DNA of 64,000 bases from Halobaculum gomorrense (GTDB lineage: Archaea; Halobacteriota; Halobacteria; Halobacteriales; Haloferacaceae), in assembly GCF_900129775.1 (NCBI RefSeq), contig NZ_FQWV01000001.1, positions 455,780 to 519,779 of the forward strand, written 5' to 3'. The translations under genes and the position numbers were made by a program. This document shows positions 17,687 through 27,353 of this stretch, in pieces; the stretch's first letter is position 1, and each line of letters opens with the position of its first letter. Below the pieces are notes generated by a model. It was not told the origin of the DNA, did not search any database, and saw nothing but the letters and a program-made list of their open reading frames with translations.

Positions 17687-18816
17687 CACTGCTCACCTCC
17701 GAGCTTGCTCCGCATGCGAGCTTCGACGTACTGCGACCCGATCGAGAGGAACATGACAGTGATGAAGAGAATGACGCCAGCCATGAACAACGCACTCAGC
17801 TGGAGGCCGTCGGCCTCGCCGTAGTTGCGCGCGATGAGCGACGTGAGCGTCTCCTGTCCGTAGAAGGCGTTGTACAGCGGTTCGGTCAGCTTCGGGACCC
17901 CCCGGAGCATCACCGTTGCCGCCATCGTCTCGCCGATGGCCCGACCGACGCCCAGCAGGACCGCCGCCGAGACGCCGGAAAACGCCGCGGGAAGCGTGAT
18001 CGAGATCATCGTCTGCCAGTCGGTGGTGCCCATGGCGAGCGACCCACTCTTCATCGACTCCGGCACCGACGAGAGGGCGTCCTCCGCGACGGAGACGACC
18101 GTCGGGAGCGCCATCAGGCCGACGACGATACCCACGAACAGATACGTCCCCTGTCCGAGGATGTCGAACTGGTCTGAGGCCCACGGGCTGAGGATGGTGA
18201 AGCCGATGAAGCCGTAGACGATCGACGGGATACCGGCGAGAATCTCCACGCCGGGCTTGACCGCCTCGCGGACGGGAGCGGGCGCGATCTCAGAGAGGAA
18301 CAGCGCGGCCGCGACGCCCAGCGGCGCGGCGACGGCCGTCGCGATGATCGTCACCATGACCGTCCCGTGGATCATCGGGACCATCGAGAAGCGGATAGGC
18401 GGGGAGACGGCGTCCCAGTTCGGTTGGATGAACATGCGGACGCCGGGGATCGACACCCCGAACACGGTCACGCTCTCGTAGCGGACGACGGGGACTGCCT
18501 CAACGATGATGAAGACGGTGATCAACAACAGTATCAGGATCGTCGACACGGTCGTCGCCAGCGCGAGGACCTTGGCGGTGAGTTCCTGGTGTCGAACCCA
18601 GCCGTAGCCCGCGGAGATGACGAAGACCGCGAACGGGAGTATCGTCAGCGACGAGACGAGTAGGAAACCGACGAGGGCGAACAACAACGAGGCGACGACG
18701 ACGCCGGCGACGGCGACGGCCTCGGGTTCCTCGTCCTCGAGGGAATCCCTAACGCGACGGACGGTTCTGGCTGCCGTCTCGACGCTCGATTCTACTCTGT
18801 TGGTTGCTTGTGCCAT
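17686..18816 (-). CDS. pstC: phosphate ABC transporter, permease PstC
   Basis: 376-residue inner-membrane permease. A basic/acidic N-terminus leads into about eight hydrophobic segments. PstC signatures are GVRMFIQPNWDAVSPP, AALFLSEIAP, LAGIPSIVYGFIGF and the EAA loop VPESMKSGSLAMGTTDWQT, then GRAIGETMAATVML. The ATG at 18816 follows an own A+T-rich promoter-like stretch (GTTTATTTCC on the minus strand, about 18848-18857), so pstCAB may also be transcribed without pstS. The stop overlaps pstA by one base. Confidence 0.96.
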   Translation of the reverse strand: MAQATNRVESSVETAARTVRRVRDSLEDEEPEAVAVAGVVVASLLFALVGFLLVSSLTILPFAVFVISAGYGWVRHQELTAKVLALATTVSTILILLLITVFIIVEAVPVVRYESVTVFGVSIPGVRMFIQPNWDAVSPPIRFSMVPMIHGTVMVTIIATAVAAPLGVAAALFLSEIAPAPVREAVKPGVEILAGIPSIVYGFIGFTILSPWASDQFDILGQGTYLFVGIVVGLMALPTVVSVAEDALSSVPESMKSGSLAMGTTDWQTMISITLPAAFSGVSAAVLLGVGRAIGETMAATVMLRGVPKLTEPLYNAFYGQETLTSLIARNYGEADGLQLSALFMAGVILFITVMFLSIGSQYVEARMRSKLGGEQ

Positions 18817-18901
18817 CGTGCGTGTATTGCGGTGGTTCGGACGTATGGAAATAAACGGCGTGATGATACGGCGAGACGAAACGGCAGCGTGACAGGTCGT
18901 C

Positions 18902-20116
18902 TTAGACCTGGTCTGGCAGCTTCTCGAACTCGCTTTTGATGTCTTTCGTCGGCAGCGGGATGTAGTTGTTCGCCTTGACAAAGACTTGCTGTCCGAAGTC
19001 CGTCAGGAACATGTTCATGAACGCGGCCTCGCGCATGTCTGTGCCCGAGGGCGTCTCCTCCGTGATCTTCGTGTACTGGTGAAGGTCACGGTTGAGTGGG
19101 TACGCGGAGTCGAAGATGGTGTTCTTCGCGTCCTTGTCGGGCTTGTAGACGGTGCCATTGAAATTGATCGCGATGGGACGAACCGACTCGCTGGTGAACG
19201 CCAGCGCCATGTACGCGATTGCGCCCTCGTTCTGCTGGACGGCCTGTGCGACCTGCTGGTTCTGGCCGAAGCGCGTGTCGACGCCCGACATCGGAGCGTC
19301 TGCGGAGCCCAGCATATTCAGACGGAAGGCGGTGTCCGTCCCCGAGCCCTCGGCACGGCCGATGACGTAGATCTCTTGGTCTGGGCCGCCGACCTCGTTC
19401 CAGTTGGTGATCTCGTCTTGGTAGATCTTGCGGATCTCTTCGCCGGTCAGTTGCGTGACGCCGGCCTCGTAGATGTCGGAACTGACGACGACGGGTTGGC
19501 CGTCACGACCGAGGACGTGGTCGACGACTTCCTCGTTGGCTTTCTCCTGGCTCCAGCCGAGTTCGGCCGTGATGGGGCCCGAGGAGTTGCCGATGTCGAC
19601 GAGGCCGTCGACGACGGACTGACAGCCGGTGCCCGAGTGGCTCAGGCCGATCGACGTCGGGTACGGCGGGGTCGCCTGCTGTCCGGTCGGCTCGAATCCG
19701 TAGAGGCTGGCGAAGTAGTCGGCGAGGCGCATGTCCGACGCGCCGTTGCTCGCGAGTTCGTTCCAGCCGGGGACGGTGTTACCCTCCTCCTCGTTGCTGC
19801 CCCAGTACTCACCGTCGGAGGACGGCGGGTTGGAGTTCCAGTAGGAGGAGCCCTTGTTGGCGATCGGATACACGGTCGAAGATCCCTCCGCCGTCAGCAT
19901 CGACGGAGCCGAGGAACTGTCTCCGGAGCTCCCCGAGTCGCTTCCTCCGGAGCCGCCCGAGCTATCGGAGCCGCCCGAGCTATCGGAGCCGCCCGAACCG
20001 CTGTCAGTCGACGAGGCCGAACAACCCGCGAGTCCGGCGACGCCCGCCGCGCCGGAGGCCGCGAGGAACGTTCTCCGCGAGAGACGTTTGGTGCTGGCCG
20101 CAGTATCCTGCGTCAT
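18902..20116 (-). CDS. pstS: phosphate ABC transporter, substrate-binding lipoprotein PstS
   Basis: 404-residue phosphate-binding protein. The N-terminus has a twin-arginine motif (RLSRRTFLAA) and a lipobox ending AGLAGCS, so it is exported by Tat and lipid-anchored, as usual in haloarchaea. A Gly/Ser-rich linker precedes the binding domain, with GSSTVYPIANK, the IGLSHSGTGCQ and DIGNSSGPIT phosphate loops, VGGPDQEIYVIGRAEGSGT and a long C-terminal half. A minus-strand TATCATATAA box (20151-20160) sits about 35-44 bases before the ATG, giving a short leader. It is the first gene of pstSCAB and shares a divergent A+T-rich region with the coiled-coil gene. Confidence 0.96.
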   Translation of the reverse strand: MTQDTAASTKRLSRRTFLAASGAAGVAGLAGCSASSTDSGSGGSDSSGGSDSSGGSGGSDSGSSGDSSSAPSMLTAEGSSTVYPIANKGSSYWNSNPPSSDGEYWGSNEEEGNTVPGWNELASNGASDMRLADYFASLYGFEPTGQQATPPYPTSIGLSHSGTGCQSVVDGLVDIGNSSGPITAELGWSQEKANEEVVDHVLGRDGQPVVVSSDIYEAGVTQLTGEEIRKIYQDEITNWNEVGGPDQEIYVIGRAEGSGTDTAFRLNMLGSADAPMSGVDTRFGQNQQVAQAVQQNEGAIAYMALAFTSESVRPIAINFNGTVYKPDKDAKNTIFDSAYPLNRDLHQYTKITEETPSGTDMREAAFMNMFLTDFGQQVFVKANNYIPLPTKDIKSEFEKLPDQV

Positions 20117-20150
20117 CACCTGGGTGGATGTCTCTGGAGTAAAAAGCGGT

Positions 20151-20160
20151 TTATATGATA
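20151..20160 (-). promoter_or_regulatory. promoter of pstS
   Basis: Minus-strand TATCATATAA upstream of pstS. The adjacent 20200-20260 stretch is strongly A+T-rich with additional TATATAG/TATATCT words, so more than one start site is possible, as is common for phosphate-regulated promoters. Confidence 0.55.
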
Positions 20161-20338
20161 GGTACCGTGAAGTTGGGTAGCTAACCATGTGAAGAACTGT
20201 GTTACGTATCAAACCTAGCCAGTTGTATAGGTATATAGTTCAATATATCTATTGGCGGTACCGGTAGCGATCGAGTGACTGCGCTCACATGACTGCGTAC
20301 CGAAGCTATATTGGTTGCTGACGCCCGAGCGAGTCACC

Positions 20339-21307
20339 ATGGACGACGCCGCCGACAGCGACGACGAACTCGTCGGAACGACGCTCGCCGAGGCGGCCGC
20401 ACGCGTCGCCGACCAGCGTGAGAGTGTCGACGAGGGCTCCGCGCGGGTGACGCTCTCGTCGATCAGCGACGAGGGTGAAATAACGATAGAGACGATCCAC
20501 GACGCCGTGGCGTACGCGGCGAAGGTCGTCTCCACGCCGGCTACGCGTGCCGAGTTCGCCGCGCTCGACATCGAGGATGCCCGCGATGCCGCCAGCGACG
20601 TGGACGACGTCGACGCGGTCGCCGCTCGCCTCGACGGCTTCGACGAGCGACTGGCCGCCATCGATTCGCGGGTGGCCGACCTCGACACCGACCTCCAACA
20701 GTTGGTCGCCCGTGCGGGCGAGCGCGCGAACGGCGATGTTCCCGACGACGTGTACGCCTTCGCGCAGGATCTGAACCGACTCCAGACGGCGGCGAACGAG
20801 CAACAGGGCGCGGCGGACGAACTCGCGATGGAGGCCGAGGCGTTCGAGCGGTGGCTGTCGTCACCCAGCGAACGTGTGGAAGAACTCACCGCCGACGTGG
20901 AGGAACTGGCGACGGCGGTCGACCGGCTGGCCGACGACGTGGAAGCGGTGGCTGCCGCGAACGGGGACGCTGACCTGTGGTTCGACTGTACGCTCCGGCG
21001 GCGCGTCCTCGAGCTCCAGGTGCGTGACCTGCGAGCGGAGGTTCGCGACCTGGAGACGCTCGCGGACCGGGCGGACAACGTCCCGGCCGGTCACCACGAC
21101 GATCTGACCGACGCCGTAGAGCGACTCGACGACTTCGGCGCGGCGGTCGACGAGGCGGCCCGCCGACTCGACGACGCCGCCAGTCCGGAGTGGTACGATC
21201 ACTTTGAGGAGCGCCTCGAAGCCCTCGATGACGACCTCGATGCGGTGTCGCCACCGGTCCCGTGGGGCCGTGTCCTGCGGGCACTCGAAGCGGCGCGCGA
21301 GGAGTAA
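20339..21307 (+). CDS. haloarchaeal coiled-coil protein
   Basis: 322-residue acidic protein divergent from pstS. It is largely helical with heptad-like stretches (about residues 85-125 and 170-260: VEELTADVEELATAVDRLADD, LELQVRDLRAEVRDLETLAD). It has no transmembrane segment or signal peptide. A preceding short globular part (SISDEGEITIETIHDAVAY) may be a dimerisation element. The ATG follows a CTATATTGG box at 20306-20314 by about 27 bases, giving a leaderless mRNA. The location suggests, but does not show, a tie to phosphate uptake; family function is unknown. Confidence 0.7.
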   Translation: MDDAADSDDELVGTTLAEAAARVADQRESVDEGSARVTLSSISDEGEITIETIHDAVAYAAKVVSTPATRAEFAALDIEDARDAASDVDDVDAVAARLDGFDERLAAIDSRVADLDTDLQQLVARAGERANGDVPDDVYAFAQDLNRLQTAANEQQGAADELAMEAEAFERWLSSPSERVEELTADVEELATAVDRLADDVEAVAAANGDADLWFDCTLRRRVLELQVRDLRAEVRDLETLADRADNVPAGHHDDLTDAVERLDDFGAAVDEAARRLDDAASPEWYDHFEERLEALDDDLDAVSPPVPWGRVLRALEAAREE

Positions 21308-21608
21308 CGACCGGCACATCACCACGCGGGCCTCTCACGCGGCTCCATCGACGGGCGATCACAGTTCTCACGACAGGTTGCCAGAACCGACCGACTCGAT
21401 CGGGGGGCGATCACAACGTGAGACGCATCTGTGAGCAACTGGCAAATTTATTCCAGATCCAATAAGTTGACAAGGAAATCCGAGAACGCTCACCCGGGGT
21501 GCCCGGGAGCGCGATGTCAGAGGCACACGACGGGGCCGCCCCACCGCGGCCGTCTCCGCCCGAGGCGGCCGGGGACCCGCTGACGCGAGGCCGTTTCTTC
21601 GCGAGCGC
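21308..21608. other. gene-free spacer between convergent genes
   Basis: About 300 bases between the coiled-coil gene and the M42 peptidase, which converge. It contains two similar GGGCGATCACA-type words (21352-21361 and 21402-21414), an A+T-rich stretch around 21443-21475 and a short CCCGGGGTGCCCGGG hairpin (21494-21508). A 35-codon ATG frame starting at 21514 overlaps the peptidase end and is not convincing. Confidence 0.5.
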
Positions 21609-22661
21609 TTACAGCGAGTAGTCGTGGCTGCCGTCCTCGCTGTCGAGGAACGCCGTCAGCAGGTCGATGGTCGCGCGGATGTCCTCGCGGTGGGCCGTCT
21701 CCGTCACCGTGTGGAGGTACCGCGTCGGGATCGAAATCGCGCCCACCGGCTTCGCGCCGTTGGTGTTCTGGAAGCCGGCCGTATCGGTGCCGCCGGCCGG
21801 GAGCACTTCCAGCTGGTGTGGGATCTCCTCGGACTCGGCCACGTCGCGCAGGCGGCGGGTCACCTTCGGGTTCGTGATGACCGAGCCGTCCTTGAGCTTG
21901 ATCGCCGCGCCGTCGCCGAGGCGGGTCACCTGCTTGTCCTCGGAAACACCGTCTATGTCGGAGGCGATGGTCACGTCGAGTGCGACGGCGAGGTCCGGGT
22001 CGACGTCGACGCCGAGCGCCTGCGCGCCGCGGAGGCCGACCTCCTCTTGGACGGTCGCACAGAAGTGGATCGTCGCCTCGGAGGCCTCCAGTTCGCGGGC
22101 GGATTCGAGCATCGCGAACAGGCACACGCGGTCGTCGAGCGCCTTTCCGGTGACCGTCTCGCCCATCCGGACGGTGGACTGCTCCATCGTCACGAGATCG
22201 CCGACGGAGACGAGGTCGTCGACCTCTTCGGCGTCGCGCCCGAGGTCGATGACAACATCCTCGACGGCGTCCTCCTTCTCGCGGTCCTCCTCCGAGAGCG
22301 TGTGCGGCGGCACCGAGCCGATGACGCCGGTGAGGTCGCCCTGTTGCGTGTGGACGCGCACGCGCTGAGCGCGCAGTACGCGGGGGTCCCAGCCGCCGAG
22401 CGCGTCGACCTTCAGGAAGCCGTCGTCGGTGACGTGCTTCACTATGAAGCCGATCTCGTCCATGTGCGCGGCGACGGCGACCTCGTAGTCGCCGCTGCCC
22501 TCGACGGTCCCGATCACGTTCCCCATCGCGTCGGTGCGCACCTCGTCGACGGCTTCGTCGAACACCGTCCGCACGCGGTCGCGCACGCGATCCTCGTAGC
22601 CGGGGACGCCGCTGGCCTCGGTCAACTCACGCAGCAGGTCGAAATCGAAATCGAACGCCAT
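21609..22661 (-). CDS. M42 family metallopeptidase (TET-like aminopeptidase)
   Basis: 350-residue zinc/cobalt aminopeptidase of the type that forms large dodecameric tetrahedra degrading peptides released by the proteasome. Putative metal ligands are His66 (AAHMDEIG), Asp176/177 (KALDDR), Glu206/207 with the catalytic base (QEEVG), Asp229 (VALDVT) and His317 (RYLHTVTE). Length fits the family. A minus-strand CGATTAATCC box (about 22683-22692) puts transcription at the ATG. It may cooperate in peptide turnover with the S9 and M29 peptidases elsewhere in the window. Confidence 0.93.
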   Translation of the reverse strand: MAFDFDFDLLRELTEASGVPGYEDRVRDRVRTVFDEAVDEVRTDAMGNVIGTVEGSGDYEVAVAAHMDEIGFIVKHVTDDGFLKVDALGGWDPRVLRAQRVRVHTQQGDLTGVIGSVPPHTLSEEDREKEDAVEDVVIDLGRDAEEVDDLVSVGDLVTMEQSTVRMGETVTGKALDDRVCLFAMLESARELEASEATIHFCATVQEEVGLRGAQALGVDVDPDLAVALDVTIASDIDGVSEDKQVTRLGDGAAIKLKDGSVITNPKVTRRLRDVAESEEIPHQLEVLPAGGTDTAGFQNTNGAKPVGAISIPTRYLHTVTETAHREDIRATIDLLTAFLDSEDGSHDYSL

Positions 22662-22788
22662 AGCCCACAGTTCGGCCCGCCCAGGATTAATCGCGGGGAT
22701 TCCGGCCCGGTCCGCCGGGTGCTGAAACTCTCCCGGTGTTTACCGTGGTTCCGGAACGCTTTTGCGGCCGTCGCCCGGCGGTGTGCGT

Positions 22789-23049
22789 ATGTCTGACGAC
22801 GTGGAAGCCGACCTCCGCAAGCAGTTCGAAGACGCGTTCTCCGGCGCCGACTTCCCGGTGTCGAGCCAGATGGATCTCGTGCCCGCGCTCCCCCAGGGCC
22901 CCGGCACGAAGTTCGAGTCCGGCGACTTCTCCGTCACCGCGATGGAGCTGGCCGCCAAGCTGGGCTCCAGCCAAGACTTCCCCTACGAGAACGTCGACTC
23001 GCTCGTCGACGACGTCATCCAGGGGCTGAAAGACAACGGAATGATCTGA
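22789..23049 (+). CDS. MTH865-like family protein
   Basis: 86-residue small acidic protein with the arrangement of the archaeal MTH865 family, an EF-hand-like helical fold of unknown role. It has an N-terminal helix (DDVEADLRKQFEDAF), a central SQMDLVPALPQGP loop, and a C-terminal segment PYENVDSLVDDVIQGLKD ending GMI. The ATG at 22789 is preferred over a frame opening nine codons earlier, since a GCTTTTGCGG promoter-like element lies about 30 bases upstream. It is monocistronic. Confidence 0.8.
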   Translation: MSDDVEADLRKQFEDAFSGADFPVSSQMDLVPALPQGPGTKFESGDFSVTAMELAAKLGSSQDFPYENVDSLVDDVIQGLKDNGMI

Positions 23050-23129
23050 GCGGCAGCGACACCACCCTCTTCCTCCTCTCTTCACCGCCACCTCCCGAGC
23101 GACTGCGCCGCGGGCCCGTGCACCGCTGT

Positions 23130-23162
23130 CTATATAGATCACGGTCGTCGTCATCTATATAG
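23130..23162. promoter_or_regulatory. two CTATATAG palindromes 25 bp apart
   Basis: CTATATAG occurs at 23130-23137 and again at 23155-23162 in G+C-rich DNA, both flanked on the left by T (TCTATATAG). Each is self-complementary and could act as a TATA box on either strand or as a two-site operator. The next gene starts about 105 bases downstream. Confidence 0.4.
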
Positions 23163-23265
23163 CGTCTAGACGCCGTCGGCTGTCCGGACGACGATGCGGG
23201 CGCGTCCGCACGCGGCTCCGGCGGACCGGCGAGGGGTTCAATAGCGCCGGTCGCCAACCGCGGGT

Positions 23266-23922
23266 GTGTTCGGTGAGTGGCTCGCCGCGCTGCCGGGATG
23301 GCTCTTGTGGGGCGTCGCCGCCGGCGTCCTCGCCTCCGCCGGCGTCGCCGGCGTCTTCCTCGCGGCCAATCGCCTGTTTCCCGATCCGCCCGCCCGCCCG
23401 GGCGGCCCCGACCAGGGGTCGCTCCGGCGGAAGGCGGAGATCCGCGACTACCTCCGGCGTATCGACGAGCGGTTCGTCGAAGACGCCGACATCGACGGCG
23501 TTCGCGTCGCCTTCTACCTCCCGGACCGACGGGTCGCGCTCACCTTCGACGTGCACGCGTACTTCGGCATCACGAACGACGACTCGCGCGACGAACACGT
23601 CGTGCTCTGTGAACACGAGATGCCGGGTCGTCACCTGGGACGGCGGCTCCCGTTCGAGGTTCCCGAGGTCCACCTCGGCCCCGACCCGGCGGCGTCGCCC
23701 CCGGTCACCGCCGCGTTCGACACGCTTGGCCTGCCCGCGACCGCCGACGAGGCGTCCGTCGAGCGGGCCTACCGGGAGAAAGTGAAGGAGACGCACCCGG
23801 ATCAGGGGGGGAGCCGCGAGGCGTTCACCGAGGTCCGCGAGGCGTACGCCACCGCGCTCGATCACACCGAGGAGCCACCGGAAGCGGGCCGCGAGCGTGA
23901 CCGGGGACGCGGCCGCGTCTGA
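23266..23922 (+). CDS. membrane-anchored J-domain protein
   Basis: 218-residue protein starting at GTG. Residues about 5-33 form a transmembrane helix (LPGWLLWGVAAGVLASAG). A globular middle region follows (IRDYLRRIDERFVEDADIDGVRVAFYLP). The C-terminus is a J domain: LGLPATADEASVERAYREKV, the HPD motif at about residues 177-179 (THPDQGG) and FTEVREAY. The HPD would stimulate DnaK ATPase at the membrane. GGTTCAATAG at about 23235-23244 supports a leaderless GTG start. It converges with kdgK. Confidence 0.85.
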   Translation: MFGEWLAALPGWLLWGVAAGVLASAGVAGVFLAANRLFPDPPARPGGPDQGSLRRKAEIRDYLRRIDERFVEDADIDGVRVAFYLPDRRVALTFDVHAYFGITNDDSRDEHVVLCEHEMPGRHLGRRLPFEVPEVHLGPDPAASPPVTAAFDTLGLPATADEASVERAYREKVKETHPDQGGSREAFTEVREAYATALDHTEEPPEAGRERDRGRGRV

Positions 23923-23935
23923 CCGGACGGCCGTG

Positions 23936-24895
23936 CTACCGCGAGATCCCGCCCTCGCCCTCGGCGACGACGCGCTCGACCTCTGTGGGCGTGACGACCG
24001 CTAGGTCCCCCGATATCGTCCGCTTGAGCGACGCGGTCGCGGCGCCCCACTCCAGGGCGGCGTCCACGTCGCCGCCGGCGCACCGCTTCGCGAGGAAGCC
24101 GCCGACGAACGCGTCGCCGGTGCCGATGGCGTCGAGCGTGTCGGCCTCGTACACCGGCTGCTCGAACACCTCGCCGCCGTGGAGCGCGAGCGCGCCGCGG
24201 TCGCCACGGGTGATCACGACCGTTTCGAACCCGAAGTCGGTGGCGAGGCCGTGGGCGACCTCGACCGCCTCGCCCTCGCGCTCGAGCACCGCCTCCGCGT
24301 CCCGCTTCGCGACGAACAGCGCGTCGACGTGATCGAACAGGGCTGTCAGGGTTTCGCGTGCCTCCGCGTGGCTCCAGAGTTTGCTCCGGTAGTTCAGGTC
24401 GAAACTCGTGGTCGCGCCCGCGGCGCTCGCGCGTTCGAGCACCGCGCGCGTCGTCTCGGCGGCGGCGTCCGACAGCGCCGGGGTGATTCCGGTCGTGTGG
24501 AACGCGGTCGCATCGTCGAGCACGCCCAGCGGGAGCTCCTCGGTCGACACCGTCGTCACCGCCGAGTCCGCGCGGTCGTAGATGACGTTCGTGCCGCGCG
24601 GCTCGCCGCCGTGTTCGAGGTAGTACGTGCCGAGGCGCGCGTCGTCGCCGTCGTCCCACGCGACGCCGGTCCGGACGCCGTGGGCGCGCAACTCACTCAC
24701 GACGCGGCGGCCAAGCGGCGAGCGCGGGAGCTTCGAGAGCCACACTGAGTCGAGCCCCAGCGACGCCCCCGCGACCGCGACGTTGCTCTCGGCGCCGCCG
24801 ACGCGCACGTCAAATTCGGCTGTCGTCTCCAGGCGGGTCCCCTGCGGCGGAGAGAGTCGAAGCATCGTCTCCCCGAACGTGACGAGGTCGGTCAT
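23936..24895 (-). CDS. kdgK: 2-keto-3-deoxygluconate kinase (PfkB family)
   Basis: 319-residue ribokinase-fold sugar kinase. The start [17 protein letters not shown] and the [16 protein letters not shown] glycine motif match haloarchaeal KDG/KDGal kinases of the semi-phosphorylative Entner-Doudoroff route. The C-terminal PfkB signature [17 protein letters not shown] carries the catalytic Asp in GTGD. The enzyme phosphorylates 2-keto-3-deoxygluconate before aldol cleavage to glyceraldehyde 3-phosphate and pyruvate. The ATG at 24895 (MTDLV) is preferred to one nine codons upstream. No aldolase gene neighbours it here. Substrate choice (KDG, KDGal or both) is inferred from family resemblance. 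Confidence 0.85.
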   Translation of the reverse strand: MTDLVTFGETMLRLSPPQGTRLETTAEFDVRVGGAESNVAVAGASLGLDSVWLSKLPRSPLGRRVVSELRAHGVRTGVAWDDGDDARLGTYYLEHGGEPRGTNVIYDRADSAVTTVSTEELPLGVLDDATAFHTTGITPALSDAAAETTRAVLERASAAGATTSFDLNYRSKLWSHAEARETLTALFDHVDALFVAKRDAEAVLEREGEAVEVAHGLATDFGFETVVITRGDRGALALHGGEVFEQPVYEADTLDAIGTGDAFVGGFLAKRCAGGDVDAALEWGAATASLKRTISGDLAVVTPTEVERVVAEGEGGISR

Positions 24896-24962
24896 GCGCG
24901 AGGTGACGGCAGGGGCCACCAAGAAGGGTCTGGAAGCGCCGCGCCGGTCGAGTCGACGCCGC

Positions 24963-27353
24963 CTACTCTTCGCGCCGCCCGCCGTGACCGGGGTAGTCGC
25001 GTTCGAAGCGGTCCTCGATCTCCCCGCGGCCGAACTCCACGAGCACTGGGCGCCCGTGCGGGCACGCGTAGGGGTTCTCGCAGGCGTCGAGCGCGTCCAG
25101 CAGCTCCGCCACGCTGCCCTCGGTCAGCGAGGTGTTACCAGTGACCGACGGGTAGCACGCCAGGTCCGCCAATAGGGCGTCTGCCACCTCCGAGACGGGG
25201 CGGTCGCCGGCGGTCACCTCGTCGGCGAACGCCGCGAGCACGTCCCGCAGCAGGTCCGGGTCAAGCGTTGCGTCGAACACCGCCGGAACCGCCGTCACCG
25301 CGACGGCGTGGCCCGTGGAGGGATCTTCGCTGTCGTCGTTGCGATCACCGTTCCCTCGCTCCACCCGCTCCGCGCGGAAGCAGACCTCCCGCAGCGCCTC
25401 ACGGAACGTCTCGAACAGCTCCGACTCGCGGGCGGTCAGCTCCAACTCGACGGGGCTCGCGAGCGTCTGGGCCGGCGCGGCGTCGCCGACGGCGTCGCGG
25501 AGCCGCTCGTAGTTGACGCGCTCGTCGGCGGCGTGCTGATCGACGAGCATCAACCCGTCGTCGGTCTCGCAGACGACGTAGGTGTCGTCGTACTGCCCCA
25601 GGATGCGCATCGGCGGGAGGCGGTCGCGTTCGGTCCGCTCGTCGGTGGTGCCGCCGGCGAGGGTCGACTGCGAGGGCGTCCCCCACGTGCGGTCCCCGGC
25701 CGGCAGTTCGCCATCGTCCGCCGTTCCGTCGTCGACCACTGTCTCGCCGTCGTCCGCCGCCTCGCCGCCGTTCGACTGCCAGGCTCGCGGCGAGGGCGCG
25801 CCGCCGGCGGTCGCGTCGGTCCGCCCGCGCTCGGGGTGGTCCGTCGGTCGGTCGGTCGCGTCGCCGCTCCCACCGATGTCGACCCGCCACGCCGCGTCGC
25901 CGTCGTCGGTCGCGGTGTCCGTGTCGGTCGCGGTGTCCGTGCCGGTCGCGGTGTCCGTGCCGGTCGCGTCGGTCGCCGGCGTGTCGGCCGATTCGCCCGC
26001 CGGCTCAGACTCCGGGGTGCCCGTGTCGCCGTCGGGCGGTGTCACGCCGTCCGCCGGCGCGTCCGCGGGGTCGTCGGGCGTCGCGTCGGCGGACTCACCC
26101 CAGGCGTCGAGCACCGAGGAGGTGGGCTCCGCGCCCGCGCTCGTCGCGTCGGCGGTCTCCCCGTCGCCGCTGGTGTCGCTGTCGTCGCCGTTGTCGCCGC
26201 CACCGTCGTCATGCTCGACGGCCCCGCCGCCCGCTCCCTGCCGCTCGCGCGCGGCGCGTTCGTGATCGGTCCCGGCGCCGCCGACGACCTCGGGGTCGAC
26301 GGCGGCCTCCTCGGGCGCCGAGCGTCCCCGCGGCGCCGATGAGCGCACGAGGCCGTGCTCCAGCAGCGCCGCCCGGACCGCCTCGCGGGCGGTCTCGATC
26401 ACGTCGGCGTCGTCGTCGAAGCGCACCTCCGTCTTGCGCGGGTGGACGTTCACGTCGACCGCGCGGGCGGGCACGTCGACGAACAGGACGGCGAACGGGT
26501 AGCGGTCGGTGGCGAGTTGGCCGCCGTAGGCGTCGACGACGGCGCCGCGGAGGTCGCCGTCGCGCACCCAGCGGTCGTTCACGTAGGTGGTGAGGTACTC
26601 CCGGCCCGCGCGGGTCGTCTCCGGGTGTGAGACGAGCCCCGAGACGCGGACCTCGCCCGAGTCGGACTCGTGGTCCACGTCGATCATCGATTCCGCGACC
26701 TCGCGGCCGTACACCGCCAGCACCGCCGAGCGACGGTTCCCGTCGCCGGGTGAGGCGAACACCTCCCGGCCGTCGTGCTCCAGCGACACGGCCACCCCGG
26801 GGTTCGCGAGCGCGTACGCGGAGACGACGCCGCTGACGCGATCGAACTCCGTGGCGGGCGTCTTGAGGAACTTCCGGCGCGCTGGCGTGCGTCCGAACAG
26901 GTCCCGGACCTCGACGGTGGTGCCGACGGGACACCCCGCCGGCTGCACGTCGCCCTCGTCGCCGTGGTCGACGACCAGCTCCGCGCCGGTGTCGGCGTCT
27001 GGGGTGCGCGAGCGGACCGTCAGCTCCGCGACCGCGCCGACGGAGTGGAGCGCCTCGCCCCGGAAGCCGAGCGTGGCGACGCCCGAATCGAGGTCGTCCA
27101 TGCCGTCGAGCTTGCTGGTGGCGTGTTTCGCCACGGCCATCGGGATCTCGTCGGGGGGGATCCCGGCGCCGTCGTCGCGGACACGGATGCCGTCGATGCC
27201 GCCGTTCTCGACGGCGACGGCGACCCTGGATGCGCCGGCGTCGAGCGCGTTCTCGACGAGTTCCTTCACGACGGAGGCGGGTCGCTCGACGACCTCGCCC
27301 GCGGCGATCTCGCGGACGGTGCGGTCGTCGAGCGCGCGGATCTCCCTTGTCAT
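24963..27353 (-). CDS. mutL: DNA mismatch repair protein MutL (endonuclease type)
   Basis: 796 residues. The N-terminal GHKL ATPase shows the catalytic E in [11 protein letters not shown] (about residues 30-40), [11 protein letters not shown] and GFRGEAL. About residues 345-580 are a very long acidic, Thr-rich linker with repeated TDTAT units. The C-terminal domain has the nickase motif DQHA-x2-E-x4-E beginning at Asp605 and the zinc-site motif CPHGRP at about 764-769, so this MutL should nick DNA itself. It should act with MutS, encoded about 26 kb away. A minus-strand TTGATACGG element supports the start. It is divergent from the TSUP gene. Confidence 0.96.
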   Translation of the reverse strand: MTREIRALDDRTVREIAAGEVVERPASVVKELVENALDAGASRVAVAVENGGIDGIRVRDDGAGIPPDEIPMAVAKHATSKLDGMDDLDSGVATLGFRGEALHSVGAVAELTVRSRTPDADTGAELVVDHGDEGDVQPAGCPVGTTVEVRDLFGRTPARRKFLKTPATEFDRVSGVVSAYALANPGVAVSLEHDGREVFASPGDGNRRSAVLAVYGREVAESMIDVDHESDSGEVRVSGLVSHPETTRAGREYLTTYVNDRWVRDGDLRGAVVDAYGGQLATDRYPFAVLFVDVPARAVDVNVHPRKTEVRFDDDADVIETAREAVRAALLEHGLVRSSAPRGRSAPEEAAVDPEVVGGAGTDHERAARERQGAGGGAVEHDDGGGDNGDDSDTSGDGETADATSAGAEPTSSVLDAWGESADATPDDPADAPADGVTPPDGDTGTPESEPAGESADTPATDATGTDTATGTDTATDTDTATDDGDAAWRVDIGGSGDATDRPTDHPERGRTDATAGGAPSPRAWQSNGGEAADDGETVVDDGTADDGELPAGDRTWGTPSQSTLAGGTTDERTERDRLPPMRILGQYDDTYVVCETDDGLMLVDQHAADERVNYERLRDAVGDAAPAQTLASPVELELTARESELFETFREALREVCFRAERVERGNGDRNDDSEDPSTGHAVAVTAVPAVFDATLDPDLLRDVLAAFADEVTAGDRPVSEVADALLADLACYPSVTGNTSLTEGSVAELLDALDACENPYACPHGRPVLVEFGRGEIEDRFERDYPGHGGRREE
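25908..25961. repeat. three 18-bp tandem repeats inside mutL linker
   Basis: Units GGTCGCGGTGTCCGTGYC at 25908-25925, 25926-25943 and 25944-25961. They encode the repeated Thr/Asp/Ala linker in mutL. The unit length is a multiple of three, so copy changes keep the frame. Confidence 0.9.

Noticed and set aside
21514-21621. 35-codon forward ATG frame overlapping the M42 peptidase end
   Set aside because: Pro/Ala-rich, overlaps a certain gene end and has no promoter at the expected distance.
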